In this document: one piece after another, positions 29,326 to 38,171 of the stretch | How the letters are laid out: every line of letters begins with the position of its first letter | Position numbering within the stretch: the first letter of the stretch is position 1 | From: Paenibacillus tundrae | GTDB lineage: Bacteria > Bacillota > Bacilli > Paenibacillales > Paenibacillaceae | Reading direction: 5' to 3' | Assembly (NCBI RefSeq): GCF_030812775.1 | Contig: NZ_JAUSTI010000007.1 | Coordinates: 291,710 to 355,709 of the forward strand | Length of the DNA stretch: 64,000 bases | Position numbers and translations under genes: made by a program | Notes under the pieces: generated by a model | What the model was told of the DNA's origin: nothing | The model's input: the letters and a program-made list of their open reading frames with translations, nothing else | Databases searched by the model: none

Positions 29326-29350
29326 ACATCAATGTTCCTCTTCACAAATC

Positions 29351-30241
29351 TTATCCCTTCACACTTCCAACAACAAGCCCATGAACAAAATATCTCTGGA
29401 GAAAAGGGTACACAAGCAAAATGGGAATGACAGACAAGAAGATCTGTGATGCTTGTGTTGTTCTATCCGATACTTGACTGAGCAAGGTTGCATCTTCCAA
29501 AGTCATCATCTCACTCTGAATCATGGTCACTTGCTGCAGCATGGATTGTAGATAGGTAGCTAATGGGTAATGTTCCGGGCTCTTCATATAGATCATGCCA
29601 TCAAACCATGCATTCCAGTGTCCAACCATCGCGAACAATGTAATGGTTGCAATGCTTGGCAGTGAAATGGGAAGATAGATACTCCATAGCGTTCGTGCAT
29701 GTCCCGCCCCATCCATCCATGAAGCTTCTTCCAATTCCTTCGGCAAACCTCTGAAGAAATTCAGCATTAGCAGTACATTAAAGATCGGAACTGCTCCTGG
29801 CAAAATTAAGGCCCAGATGGAATCGAGCAACCCGGCTTCCTTCACAACGAGATATCCTGGAATAAGTCCCCCACTGAATAACATCGTGAAGACAAAAATC
29901 CACGCATATGCAGTTCTTGCTCTGAATTTGGTAGCTTCCTTGGAGAGCGGATAAGCTACCAGAATCGTAAAGACTAGGTTGATAAAAACGCCCAGTACGA
30001 CGCGAAGTAGACTTGTACCGAAGGAATTAAGAAATTGTTGATTTTCCAAAATGTATTTGTACGATGATAAAGTGAAGTCCACTGGCCAGAAGGTTACACT
30101 GCCTGCTTTTACCGCATCGCTAGAGCTAAACGAAATAGCCAATATATTCACGATCGGAAATAGACATAGCAAGGCAAGAATCGTAAGAATGACGTAATTG
30201 AATCCCAGAAACCAGCGATAAGCTCTCGATGCATGATGCAT
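29351..30241 (-). CDS. Sugar ABC transporter permease, LplC/YtcP type
   Basis: Six hydrophobic segments and the MalG-like coupling motif EAAxxDGAxxxxxxxxI in the form EEASWMDGAGHARTLWSIYLPISLPSIATITLF. The opening RWFLGFNYVILTILALLCLFPIVNILAISFSS and closing YPFLQRYFVHGLVVGSVKG are those of the LplC/YtcP family. It pairs with the permease just upstream (15-base spacing) to form the membrane channel. The ATPase is not encoded here; such importers share a general MsmK-type ATPase. AAAGGAGG precedes the ATG. Length 296 aa is normal. Confidence 0.95.
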   Translation of the reverse strand: MHHASRAYRWFLGFNYVILTILALLCLFPIVNILAISFSSSDAVKAGSVTFWPVDFTLSSYKYILENQQFLNSFGTSLLRVVLGVFINLVFTILVAYPLSKEATKFRARTAYAWIFVFTMLFSGGLIPGYLVVKEAGLLDSIWALILPGAVPIFNVLLMLNFFRGLPKELEEASWMDGAGHARTLWSIYLPISLPSIATITLFAMVGHWNAWFDGMIYMKSPEHYPLATYLQSMLQQVTMIQSEMMTLEDATLLSQVSDRTTQASQIFLSVIPILLVYPFLQRYFVHGLVVGSVKG

Positions 30242-30256
30242 GTTCTTGCCTCCTTT

Positions 30257-31162
30257 CTAGAAAATCCGATAATTAGCTAAGCGGTAAGCCAAGAAATAGC
30301 CAAGCCCGATAAAAATGAATGATACGACCGATTTAATGAGTCCTAGTGCGGTGGAGACTGAGTATTGCGCATCCTGTAAGCCAATTCGATAGATCATCGT
30401 ATCTAGGATATCCCCTGATTCATAAACTAGTGGATTGTACAGGTTGAACACTTGGTCGAAACCACCATTAAGCACGTTGCCAAGACTAAGAGTGACCATC
30501 AAGATCACGATTGGACGAATCCCAGGCAGCGTGATATGCCATGTCTGTTTCCAGCGTCCTGCGCCATCCATAACAGAAGCCTCATAGAGCGACTTATCTA
30601 TATTGGTGAGTGCTGCTAAATAGATGATTGTACCAAACCCGAATTCTTTCCACTGATCCGTGATGACGAGTATGTAGGGAAACCATTCGTTGCTGGCCAA
30701 GAATTGGATCGGTTCTACACCGATCGCTCGCAGTAACATGTTAACGATACCACTGCTTGGTGACAGCACATCAACAATGATCCCCGCTAAAATAACCCAC
30801 GAAAAAAAGTGAGGCATGTAGATCACCGTTTGAATGGTTCGTTTGAAGCCCGTTTTCCGTACTTCATTCAGTAATAAAGCAACTAGGACGGGAATAACAA
30901 GACCAGACACAATCTTCATCACTGAAATAAATACCGTATTCCATACCACTTGACTGAAACCTGGCAGATCAAATAAATATCTGAAATTGTCCAGTCCAAC
31001 CCAACTCGTGTTTTTGAAGCCACCGATCGGCGAAAAGTTTTGAAATGCAATGGACAGGCCTGCCATTGGAATGTAACCGAATACAATAATAATGATCAGA
31101 CCCGGTAGAATCATAAGATGAAGCGGAATGTTTCGTATAAATTGTCTGTAGTTGGAACGCAT
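30257..31162 (-). CDS. Sugar ABC transporter permease, LplB/YteP type
   Basis: Starts with NIPLHLMILPGLIIIIVFGYIPMAGLSIAFQNFSP, the LplB hallmark, followed by six helices, the EAA loop YEASVMDGAGRWKQTWHITLPGIRPIVILM and the end YFLAYRLANYRIF. First gene of the permease pair. AAGGAGGAG precedes the ATG and a TATAAT box lies about 25 bases further up (31186-31191), so the pair has its own promoter distinct from the GH51 gene. Length 301 aa is normal. Substrate is inferred from the neighbouring arabinan enzymes. Confidence 0.95.
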   Translation of the reverse strand: MRSNYRQFIRNIPLHLMILPGLIIIIVFGYIPMAGLSIAFQNFSPIGGFKNTSWVGLDNFRYLFDLPGFSQVVWNTVFISVMKIVSGLVIPVLVALLLNEVRKTGFKRTIQTVIYMPHFFSWVILAGIIVDVLSPSSGIVNMLLRAIGVEPIQFLASNEWFPYILVITDQWKEFGFGTIIYLAALTNIDKSLYEASVMDGAGRWKQTWHITLPGIRPIVILMVTLSLGNVLNGGFDQVFNLYNPLVYESGDILDTMIYRIGLQDAQYSVSTALGLIKSVVSFIFIGLGYFLAYRLANYRIF

Positions 31163-31185
31163 ATGCTGTCTCCTCCTTCAGCTTA

Positions 31186-31191
31186 ATTATA
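31186..31191 (-). promoter_or_regulatory. -10 box of the permease genes
   Basis: TATAAT on the minus strand, 24 bases before the LplB-type start codon; the -35 region is weak (TATGGT), as expected for an activator-dependent (YesN) promoter. Confidence 0.5.
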
Positions 31192-31262
31192 GGAGTAGGC
31201 AGAATCGAACCATAGTGTAGGCTATTGACTTTAGGTATCTTTTGTTGACTCATCACTTACAA

Positions 31263-31317
31263 ATAAAAAAACACCCCCATCTGTAGAAAAAAACCTATTT
31301 TCTACACGATGGAGGTA
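31263..31317 (-). terminator. Terminator of the GH51 gene
   Basis: A long stem, CCTCCATC-GTGTAGAAAA paired with TTTTCTACAG-ATGGGGG, followed by a run of T on the minus strand. It insulates the enzyme gene from the permease genes. Confidence 0.9.
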
Positions 31318-31352
31318 TGATTCACCGTTGAATCGCCTTATTTTATAGCTGT

Positions 31353-34300
31353 TTATACGAGTTTCATAACGAATACGTTCACTGAATTCGCCGGTAAGCG
31401 AAGTATAGTTGTCTCTCCCTCTAGGTTCACCTTCTGTTCAACTGGAATGACCTTCTCATCATTCTTTTGGTTAACATTCGGGATGTGAACTAAACTCTCG
31501 TCTCCACTGACTGTAATCCATGTTGCTTCGGATGCTACTTGCAGGTGTTCGAGCTGAAGCTGCATTGCTTTCTCTACAGGATCAGCATTAACCATTTTCA
31601 CATACACGTGTTTATCATCTCTCGTAACAGAGTGGAACACCTCGTGATTGTACGCCTCTAACTTGTAGTCGAGCGTTTTACTTGATGTATGTCCATCCGT
31701 ATAGGAGCAGAGGAGTCGATCTCCAGTCTCACCACCATAGTTGACTGTGATCGAATACAACGTATCATCCGTTAGTGGTTCATAGTTCGCTGCTCTGAGA
31801 TTGCCTGCTGCCGAGCTGGAAGAATAATCGCCCAGTGTGTAACCTTCGATACCTTGTTTGTACACTTTAACTCCAGTTGCATGCCCGTCATATGCAATCG
31901 CATACTCTGTGACATCTTTGTTCTCAGGTGTGATATCGGTTAGACCTACACCAACATAGAAACCATCCTCACCCGATACCTGCTGAGCCTGCACCTGCAC
32001 TTGATAATTGGTCCATTCCTCATTGAGCAAATAAATTCCGTTTAGTCCACTTTCCTGCGCTTCTAATCGTAATCCGTTACCCGGTTCCAGCGTATATCCT
32101 ACCGATCCAGGAATAAGTGACCATATTTCGCTAAGCTCGCTCTGTTCTCTAAAGTCCTCTTCAAGCAGAACGCTGTCATCTTGGTTGGAAGTGACCTTAA
32201 TGCTCTTAACTACGATATCAGCATGACCCGTCGCAATCTCAATTCCTCCACGCGGGATCAGCTCTAGCTGTTTGCCTTTGTTGTACGTCCTGAATGAAGT
32301 ACCCAGCACTTCTTTCCCTACATGCTTCGCAAAGAGCTGCTGCACATAATAATTGGGTGTGAACCATACCGTCTCGTCATCAAACCAAATGCAGTCCGGT
32401 GTCCAGCGATAGGTTCCATCGGTTAGCACTTTATTAAATAACGGCGCATAGGCTGCCAAGCGCACGACATCCGCATTATTTTCGAATCCGGTCATCACTG
32501 CTGCTTCAGCAACAGCGCCAGCAAGTGTATTTTTATCAGTCGATGCATATTCACCTACAAACACCTTGGAGGTCTGTTTCCAGTCGATACTACCATCCGC
32601 ATGGTAGGCTCGGTCATAGTAATTATAGCGATCCGCATTGTTCAGCAAATATTCATTCGAACGGTAGTAATGCTCATCTGCAATCGTATCCATGTAATCC
32701 TGCTGATGCTCATACCAATTCACTGTCTCTGTAATTACTTCCGAACCATCTGCAAATGCAACCTGTGCCGACCCCGTAAGATTACCACTTAGGAATTTCC
32801 ATCCCTCCTGGTATGCATCATCATCTGCCTGAGCACCAACCGTTGAAATAATATGCAGCTCGTGTTCCGGATAGTGAAGCTTCATGTACGCATCAATGGA
32901 TGTTTTGAACACTTCAAAGTTAGCAAAAAACTCGGTTCCCCAGTTCTCATTCCCTACCCCCAGGTAACGAAGATCGAAGGGCTCAGGATGTCCCATCTGC
33001 GCACGCAGTGCAGCCCATTCATTATTATCTACATCAACACTTAGCGCAAAATCAATGAGATCCGTAAAGTTCTTGATATAATATTCCCGTAGTGCACCAC
33101 CGGCTGGATGAGCATAATCCGAACGCGCCTGACAAAGGACACCACACGCCATCACTGGCACTGGCAAAGCATTCAAGTCCTCTGCTAGTTGGAAATACTC
33201 CATATAACCGAGACCCATAGTCATCATATATCCCCAGACATTGTAGTTCTCTTTGCGAAGCTCAACCTCACCTACGGAGTCCTTCCAATCATAGACATTC
33301 TCCCAGATAAATGAACCTTCTGAGATACAACCTCCCGGGAAACGTAGAAATGTCGGATGTAAATCCACAAGTGCCTGAATGAGGTCTTTCCGAAGTCGGT
33401 AATTTGGATTCCCCTTGTAATTTGCATGTGCAGAACTGGAATCACCTTGTTCGTTCGGTGCTGCTCCCCATACATCCTGCGGCATTAATGACACCATATC
33501 GATGGAGATTTCACCTGCAAAACTCAGTACCAATTGTCCCATTGCAGTTGCCGTTCCGGTTAAGACCAGGTTGGCTGAAGCCTGTTGCGTACTTACACCA
33601 TACTTCTTCCAAGTGCCTCCCCCATCTACATGCAAAACGACAGGTTCACTGATGGAATGTTGACTCGCATCCTGCAACTGCACCGTTATCGTACCTGGGG
33701 CATTCGCCTTGGCCCATATTGTGAAGTTATAGTGCTCCCCTTGTTGGATCGACATTGCACAGTGCTGATTCGAGTCTGAGAAGCCACGGTTACGAATGAT
33801 TCCACCATCCTGCACAGTCACATAGTAAGCATTCGTCTCCGGATCATCTACGTCAAAGTGCTCGTTCAATCCACCCGTCTGCTGTACAATCATGCAATCT
33901 GTGTCCCCAGACCAAGCAAACAAAGGCTCACGATTCCGCCCCGTCGAACAACCACACTCTCCTGATGCATGTGAATATGTATCAAAGGCAAACGATTCAA
34001 ACGAACGATTCTGCACCAGTTCTGCGTAAATGCCTCCATCTGCCGCATTGTTGATGTCTTCATAGAACAACCCATACATCACTTCACTGATATCAGCGAT
34101 CTTCTGATTCCCATGAATGGTGATGGAATATGGAGGTAAATGTTCAGGCAATACGGAAACATCATAGTGCTTGCTGATTGTACTGCTGCCCTTCGTTAAC
34201 AAAGCGCTTAAACGGACTTCTTGCGGTGTCGTAACCGTCTGGATTTTTCCATCATTCGATAGAATCTCAGGCTGATTAGACTCCCATTGTACATCCACCT

Positions 34301-35117
34301 TGCCACCCAATAGGTTCAAGGGCAATGAAATATCCTTCGTAATAATTTTGGTCGGGAACGAAAGATATTTATCCCCTGCGAGCTTGATAATTTCCTCATC
34401 TGTCAGTGACTCACACATCACCTCAATCACTTCATCCATGGTTAAGCCTGCGCGGTAAATGCGCAGATCGGAGAGCGAGCCAGCAAAATCAACATCTGCC
34501 GCATATTGTGAACGTCCGATATAGTTCTGGCTGTAGTTGGAAACATCGCTGAAGGTATCAAACCATTTACGCAGCTTCGCATAATTCCCACTAGAGGTTT
34601 GGCTAATGGAGCCATCCGCAACTTTCTCTCCATTCACATAAACGATGGGTCCTGCACTACTCAGCGTGCCATTCTCTGTTCCTGAGATGGACAAAGCAAT
34701 ATGCATCCATTCTCCACTAGCAAAGCCACGACCTGGATCGGCCACGAGGTCGTCAGCCGCATACAGAGAGCTTCGTAACTGACGGGTTAGAAATACATAT
34801 GGGCCTTGCTCGCCTTTACCAAAATCAAAGATTCGCTCCCACACATTGGCACCCTTGCCGAAGTTGACCCATGTGGAAACCGTTAACCCAGTGTTATCGC
34901 TTACATCTTGGAGTAGATTGGAAGGCAGCTGAAGATAAGATGATCCGTTGGCTCCACCTGCAAACGTAGCAGCAGTTCTGCCTTGTACGTTAGAAATGTT
35001 AGGCTTCTGATCTCCTAAAGCTACTCCATCATGACCATTTCCCGAGGAGTCCTGACCTATGTTCGTCGGTTCATTAAACGTGTAATGTGCGATCATCTGA
35101 TTCTTAAATGTACTCAT
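31353..35117 (-). CDS. Alpha-L-arabinofuranosidase, GH51, with N-terminal LamG and Ig-like domains
   Basis: 1254 residues. LamG-type lectin domain (about 10-230: AHYTFNEP, GLTVSTWVNFGKG, IGRSQYAADVDFAGSLSDLRIYRAGLT); an atrophied bacterial Ig domain (about 238-325); then the GH51 catalytic region from about 336 (ISEVMYGLFYEDINNAADGGIYAELVQNRSFE). Acid/base Glu is about 724 (GVGNENW) and the nucleophile Glu about 856 (VFVGEYAS). A jelly-roll insert sits at about 420-545 and a further beta-sandwich near 1030-1180. No signal peptide is visible, so it acts inside the cell, removing arabinose from imported oligosaccharides. AGGAGG precedes the ATG at 35117; the frame extends 23 codons further without a site. 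Ordinary GH51 enzymes are about 500 residues. It is divergent from the GH43 gene, which carries the same LamG and Ig types. Confidence 0.9.
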   Translation of the reverse strand: MSTFKNQMIAHYTFNEPTNIGQDSSGNGHDGVALGDQKPNISNVQGRTAATFAGGANGSSYLQLPSNLLQDVSDNTGLTVSTWVNFGKGANVWERIFDFGKGEQGPYVFLTRQLRSSLYAADDLVADPGRGFASGEWMHIALSISGTENGTLSSAGPIVYVNGEKVADGSISQTSSGNYAKLRKWFDTFSDVSNYSQNYIGRSQYAADVDFAGSLSDLRIYRAGLTMDEVIEVMCESLTDEEIIKLAGDKYLSFPTKIITKDISLPLNLLGGKVDVQWESNQPEILSNDGKIQTVTTPQEVRLSALLTKGSSTISKHYDVSVLPEHLPPYSITIHGNQKIADISEVMYGLFYEDINNAADGGIYAELVQNRSFESFAFDTYSHASGECGCSTGRNREPLFAWSGDTDCMIVQQTGGLNEHFDVDDPETNAYYVTVQDGGIIRNRGFSDSNQHCAMSIQQGEHYNFTIWAKANAPGTITVQLQDASQHSISEPVVLHVDGGGTWKKYGVSTQQASANLVLTGTATAMGQLVLSFAGEISIDMVSLMPQDVWGAAPNEQGDSSSAHANYKGNPNYRLRKDLIQALVDLHPTFLRFPGGCISEGSFIWENVYDWKDSVGEVELRKENYNVWGYMMTMGLGYMEYFQLAEDLNALPVPVMACGVLCQARSDYAHPAGGALREYYIKNFTDLIDFALSVDVDNNEWAALRAQMGHPEPFDLRYLGVGNENWGTEFFANFEVFKTSIDAYMKLHYPEHELHIISTVGAQADDDAYQEGWKFLSGNLTGSAQVAFADGSEVITETVNWYEHQQDYMDTIADEHYYRSNEYLLNNADRYNYYDRAYHADGSIDWKQTSKVFVGEYASTDKNTLAGAVAEAAVMTGFENNADVVRLAAYAPLFNKVLTDGTYRWTPDCIWFDDETVWFTPNYYVQQLFAKHVGKEVLGTSFRTYNKGKQLELIPRGGIEIATGHADIVVKSIKVTSNQDDSVLLEEDFREQSELSEIWSLIPGSVGYTLEPGNGLRLEAQESGLNGIYLLNEEWTNYQVQVQAQQVSGEDGFYVGVGLTDITPENKDVTEYAIAYDGHATGVKVYKQGIEGYTLGDYSSSSAAGNLRAANYEPLTDDTLYSITVNYGGETGDRLLCSYTDGHTSSKTLDYKLEAYNHEVFHSVTRDDKHVYVKMVNADPVEKAMQLQLEHLQVASEATWITVSGDESLVHIPNVNQKNDEKVIPVEQKVNLEGETTILRLPANSVNVFVMKLV

Positions 35118-35363
35118 TGGTAATCCTCCTATGTAACCGAAATTTAATTCATATAAATATAAAATAGTTGATAAACATTTAAACAATACACATACACGTT
35201 ATACTACCTAGTTGTAACCCATTTTTCAATCATAAAATGAAAATATATCACATTCAGCGAAGGATTGAATGATTAACGGGATATCATTCTCGACGGACAT
35301 TTAATCGATATGTCACAAACATTATAGTTTACAAATATATGAATTGATTGATACTATAACAAA

Positions 35364-35377
35364 TGAAAGCGGTTAAT
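35364..35377. promoter_or_regulatory. cre-like element at the GH43 promoter
   Basis: TGAAAGCGGTTAAT matches the left half of the cre consensus perfectly and the right half partly. It lies 6-20 bases after the -10 box, a position where CcpA would block transcription. Confidence 0.5.
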
Positions 35378-35426
35378 TGTAAATTTTATCAAGGAGGTGT
35401 GTGCTGAAGTATTCGGCAATTAGGTA

Positions 35427-35497
35427 AATCAATTTCATAATACCTTTGGTTGCTTCAATCACCATAAAACTCGTTTTAATGAGTTATGAAATTGATT
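35427..35497 (+). promoter_or_regulatory. Long inverted repeat in the leader of the GH43 gene
   Basis: AATCAATTTCATAA (35427-35440) pairs perfectly with TTATGAAATTGATT (35484-35497). Between them is a second small hairpin AACTC/GAGTT. The structure ends 52 bases before the start codon, has no U-run, and would fold in the mRNA leader. Its role is unknown: mRNA stability, a protein site, or a tiny mobile fragment. Confidence 0.55.
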
Positions 35498-35549
35498 CAG
35501 GTAATGAACAAATAAACTATCATTGGGTGTTTGATGAAAGGGGAATTTT

Positions 35550-37964
35550 ATGAAGCGTTATATGGCTATCGCACTTAGTGCTGCTCTACTCACTTCACCA
35601 AGTTTATTGCCAGGCTCAGCTATGGCGAACAGTTCTACCTCAGACGTGATTCAACCACATTTGACTACTCAATCTACGCTTAACTCGATACCTGGATTTA
35701 CGGATGTTTCTGTTCATGATCCTTCTGTCATTAAGGTTGGCGATACCTTTTACGTATTCGGTTCACACTTACAAGTCGCTAAATCCAAAGATCTTATGAA
35801 CTGGGAGGCCGTAGCATCAGGAGTTACGGATAACAATCCAGTCGTTCCTAATGTGACGAAGGAGTTTGGAGAAGCTCTAGCATGGGCGCAGACGGATACA
35901 CTATGGGCGGCCGATGTTATTCAATTGGCTGACGGCAAATTTTATATGTACTACAATGCGTGCAAAGGCGACTCTCCTCGTTCCGCACTAGGCGTTGCTG
36001 TCGCCGATAACATTGAAGGACCGTATAAGGATCAGGGGATTGTGCTGAAATCGGGTATGTGGGACCAGATTAGCGAGGATGGTACCATATATGATGCAAC
36101 GAAGCATCCCAACGTTGTTGACCCCGATGTGTTTTTTGATAAAGACGGCAAGTTATGGATGGTATATGGCTCATATTCCGGAGGAATTTTCATTCTAGAG
36201 ATGGACGAAACGACGGGTAAACCTCTACCGAATCAAGGTTATGGCAAAAAACTGACGGGTGGCAATCACAGCCGCATTGAAGCCCCTTATATGCAATATA
36301 GCCCTGAGACGGACTATTATTATCTATTCCTCTCCTATGGTGGACTTGACGCTGTGGGAGGATACAACATTCGGGTAGCTCGCTCAAAGACACCAGACGG
36401 TCCATTTTACGATGCTGCGGGGAACGATATGATTCAAGTCAAGGCAGACAAGGACAAACCTCTCTTCGATGACGCATCCATTGAGCCATTCGGCGTGAAG
36501 CTGATGGGTAATTACCTGTTCCAGAGACAGATCGGTGATCCGGGTACAGGTCAGGGAATTGGTTACGTATCACCTGGTCACAACTCTGCCTATGTTGATC
36601 CTGAGAGTGGCAAGCACTTCTTGATCTTCCATTCTCGCTTCCCAGGACGCGGGGAACAACATGAAGTCCGTGTACATGAAATGCACATGAATGCTGATGG
36701 ATGGCCAACGGTTTCTCCGTATCGTTATGCGGGATTGGATGAGGCCTCTAATGCCATTCCTAGTACTGCGGTAGCCGGTCAGTATAAGTGGATTAATCAC
36801 GGAAAAGATATCTCATCTGCTATCAAAACATCTCAAAATGTTGTCTTTTCTCCTAATGGTCAGATCAGTGGTGCAGTCACGGGTACGTGGAGTCTTGCAG
36901 ATGGTAATCAGAATCAGATTACCCTTACCGCAGATGGTGTAACGTACAAAGGCGTTCTGACCTATGAGTGGGAACCCAATCTACAGCGTGAAGTATTGAC
37001 CTTCAGTGCCCTTTCCTCTTCAGGCGTTGCGATCTGGGGGAGCCAAGAAGCTGGCCTGACGGATCAGGCTGTTGTGGATGCGGTTAAGAAGGATTTGAAT
37101 ATCGGTGATACCCATAATATATTCTTTAATATGTCCCTGCCTACCTCAGGAGCGCGGGATAGTAAGATTACCTGGAGTTCGTCTAATGCAGCTTTTCTCT
37201 CCAATACCGGAGTTGTCAATCGTCCTCGAGCAGGCAAAGGCGATGCCAAAATAACATTAACGGCGAACATCACAAAAGGTGTAGCAACGACTACGCAGAA
37301 GTATATGGTTACCGTACCTGAGCAGGCCAAAGGACCTGTACTAGGTGAATATCAATTTGATGGCAGCAAGCTCGCCAAAATTGCACAGGATTCCAGCAAA
37401 AACGGATATCATGGGCAGGCCTTTCATGTGGAGAGTTCAGTCGTAGGTAAAAAGAAAAACCTCGTTGCTGCTTTTAACGGTCAAGACAGCTCGGTTGAAC
37501 TACCTGGACTTATCACAGATACGACAGATTTCACATTTAGCGGTTGGGTCAACTGGGATGGTGGTGACGCATGGCAACGTGTTTTCGACTTTGGTAATGG
37601 TTTGACCCGACACATGTTCCTTACGCCAGCTCAACATAACGGTGCTCTTCAATTTACGATTCATAATGAGGGTAAGGATCAAAGTCTGATCGCTTCGCAA
37701 GCATTGCCGACAAATCAATGGGTTCATGTTGCTGTTACGCTTAAGGGTGACACAGGAATCTTATATGTAGACGGACAACCTGTAGCGAGTAGTAACGAAA
37801 TCACTTTCAACCCTAAAGATTTACATGTTACTGAGGCTTACTTAGGTAAGAGCCGTTATGCTGCTGATCCGTACTTCAAAGGCAAGATGGATCAGGTGAG
37901 TGTTTATAACAAAGCACTAACTGCTAAAGAGATTCAACGTTCGGCTGAAAAGCGGCCAGAGTAA
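35550..37964 (+). CDS. Secreted endo-alpha-1,5-L-arabinanase-like GH43 enzyme with Ig and LamG domains
   Basis: Signal peptide (about 1-27, ending SAMA). The GH43 five-blade propeller (about 45-385) has base Asp about 57 (VHDPSVIKVGDTFYVFGS), pKa-tuning Asp about 191-193 (VVDPDVFF) and acid Glu about 244 (SRIEAPYM). Next is the arabinanase-type C2 beta domain (about 390-500, YKWINHGKDISS.. ending GVAIWGSQ), an atrophied bacterial Ig domain (about 505-595) and a C-terminal LamG (about 600-800, FTFSGWVNWDGGDAWQRVFDFGNG). It should cut arabinan or arabinoxylan-type chains outside the cell. AAAGGGG precedes the ATG. It is divergent from GH51 and ends at a strong hairpin. The GH43 subgroup is judged by overall motifs only; xylosidase activity is not excluded. 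Confidence 0.9.
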   Translation: MKRYMAIALSAALLTSPSLLPGSAMANSSTSDVIQPHLTTQSTLNSIPGFTDVSVHDPSVIKVGDTFYVFGSHLQVAKSKDLMNWEAVASGVTDNNPVVPNVTKEFGEALAWAQTDTLWAADVIQLADGKFYMYYNACKGDSPRSALGVAVADNIEGPYKDQGIVLKSGMWDQISEDGTIYDATKHPNVVDPDVFFDKDGKLWMVYGSYSGGIFILEMDETTGKPLPNQGYGKKLTGGNHSRIEAPYMQYSPETDYYYLFLSYGGLDAVGGYNIRVARSKTPDGPFYDAAGNDMIQVKADKDKPLFDDASIEPFGVKLMGNYLFQRQIGDPGTGQGIGYVSPGHNSAYVDPESGKHFLIFHSRFPGRGEQHEVRVHEMHMNADGWPTVSPYRYAGLDEASNAIPSTAVAGQYKWINHGKDISSAIKTSQNVVFSPNGQISGAVTGTWSLADGNQNQITLTADGVTYKGVLTYEWEPNLQREVLTFSALSSSGVAIWGSQEAGLTDQAVVDAVKKDLNIGDTHNIFFNMSLPTSGARDSKITWSSSNAAFLSNTGVVNRPRAGKGDAKITLTANITKGVATTTQKYMVTVPEQAKGPVLGEYQFDGSKLAKIAQDSSKNGYHGQAFHVESSVVGKKKNLVAAFNGQDSSVELPGLITDTTDFTFSGWVNWDGGDAWQRVFDFGNGLTRHMFLTPAQHNGALQFTIHNEGKDQSLIASQALPTNQWVHVAVTLKGDTGILYVDGQPVASSNEITFNPKDLHVTEAYLGKSRYAADPYFKGKMDQVSVYNKALTAKEIQRSAEKRPE

Positions 37965-37990
37965 ATGAGCCGAAGGAATTAAGAAATATA

Positions 37991-38034
37991 TAGAGACCAC
38001 ATTCAGTTGTTCCGTGCATGAATGTGGTCTCTTC
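37991..38034 (+). terminator. Terminator of the GH43 gene
   Basis: AGAGACCACATTCA (37992-38005) pairs with TGAATGTGGTCTCT (38019-38032), then TCTATTGT. Strong 14-base stem. Confidence 0.8.
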
Positions 38035-38049
38035 TATTGTCCTGAATAG

Positions 38050-38092
38050 AGAACAACTGTAGCCTATTGAATGTAAGAGCTACAGTTGTTCT
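38050..38092. terminator. Second hairpin between convergent GH43 and metE genes
   Basis: A perfect stem AGAACAACTGTAGC / GCTACAGTTGTTCT with a 15-base loop. It lies 80 bases beyond the metE stop and probably ends metE, but the U-run is weak. Confidence 0.5.
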
Positions 38093-38171
38093 TGTTCCTG
38101 CTTTTGTTGTTATCGCATGAATGTTGAGCAATCATGCGTCAGTCTTTCTTTTCTAACCGTAAGATCAGTTG

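Larger units (their letters stand above)
35118..35549. other. Divergent control region between GH51 and GH43 genes
   Basis: 432 AT-rich bases. They hold a plus-strand promoter (-35 TTTACA 35328-35333, -10 TACTAT 35352-35357, spacer 18), an overlapping cre-like element, and a long inverted repeat in the GH43 leader. An AAGGAGG at about 35393 is followed by only an eight-codon frame, not counted as a gene. Confidence 0.55.

Noticed and set aside
35390..35425. Leader peptide after AAGGAGG in the GH43 leader
   Set aside because: The following frame is only eight codons and too close to the Shine-Dalgarno; kept only as part of the control region.
24085..37964. Locus as a rhamnogalacturonan (yes/yte) cluster
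   Set aside because: YesM/YesN and Lpl permeases are shared with many sugar loci, and the only enzymes here are GH51 and GH43, which point to arabinose polymers.
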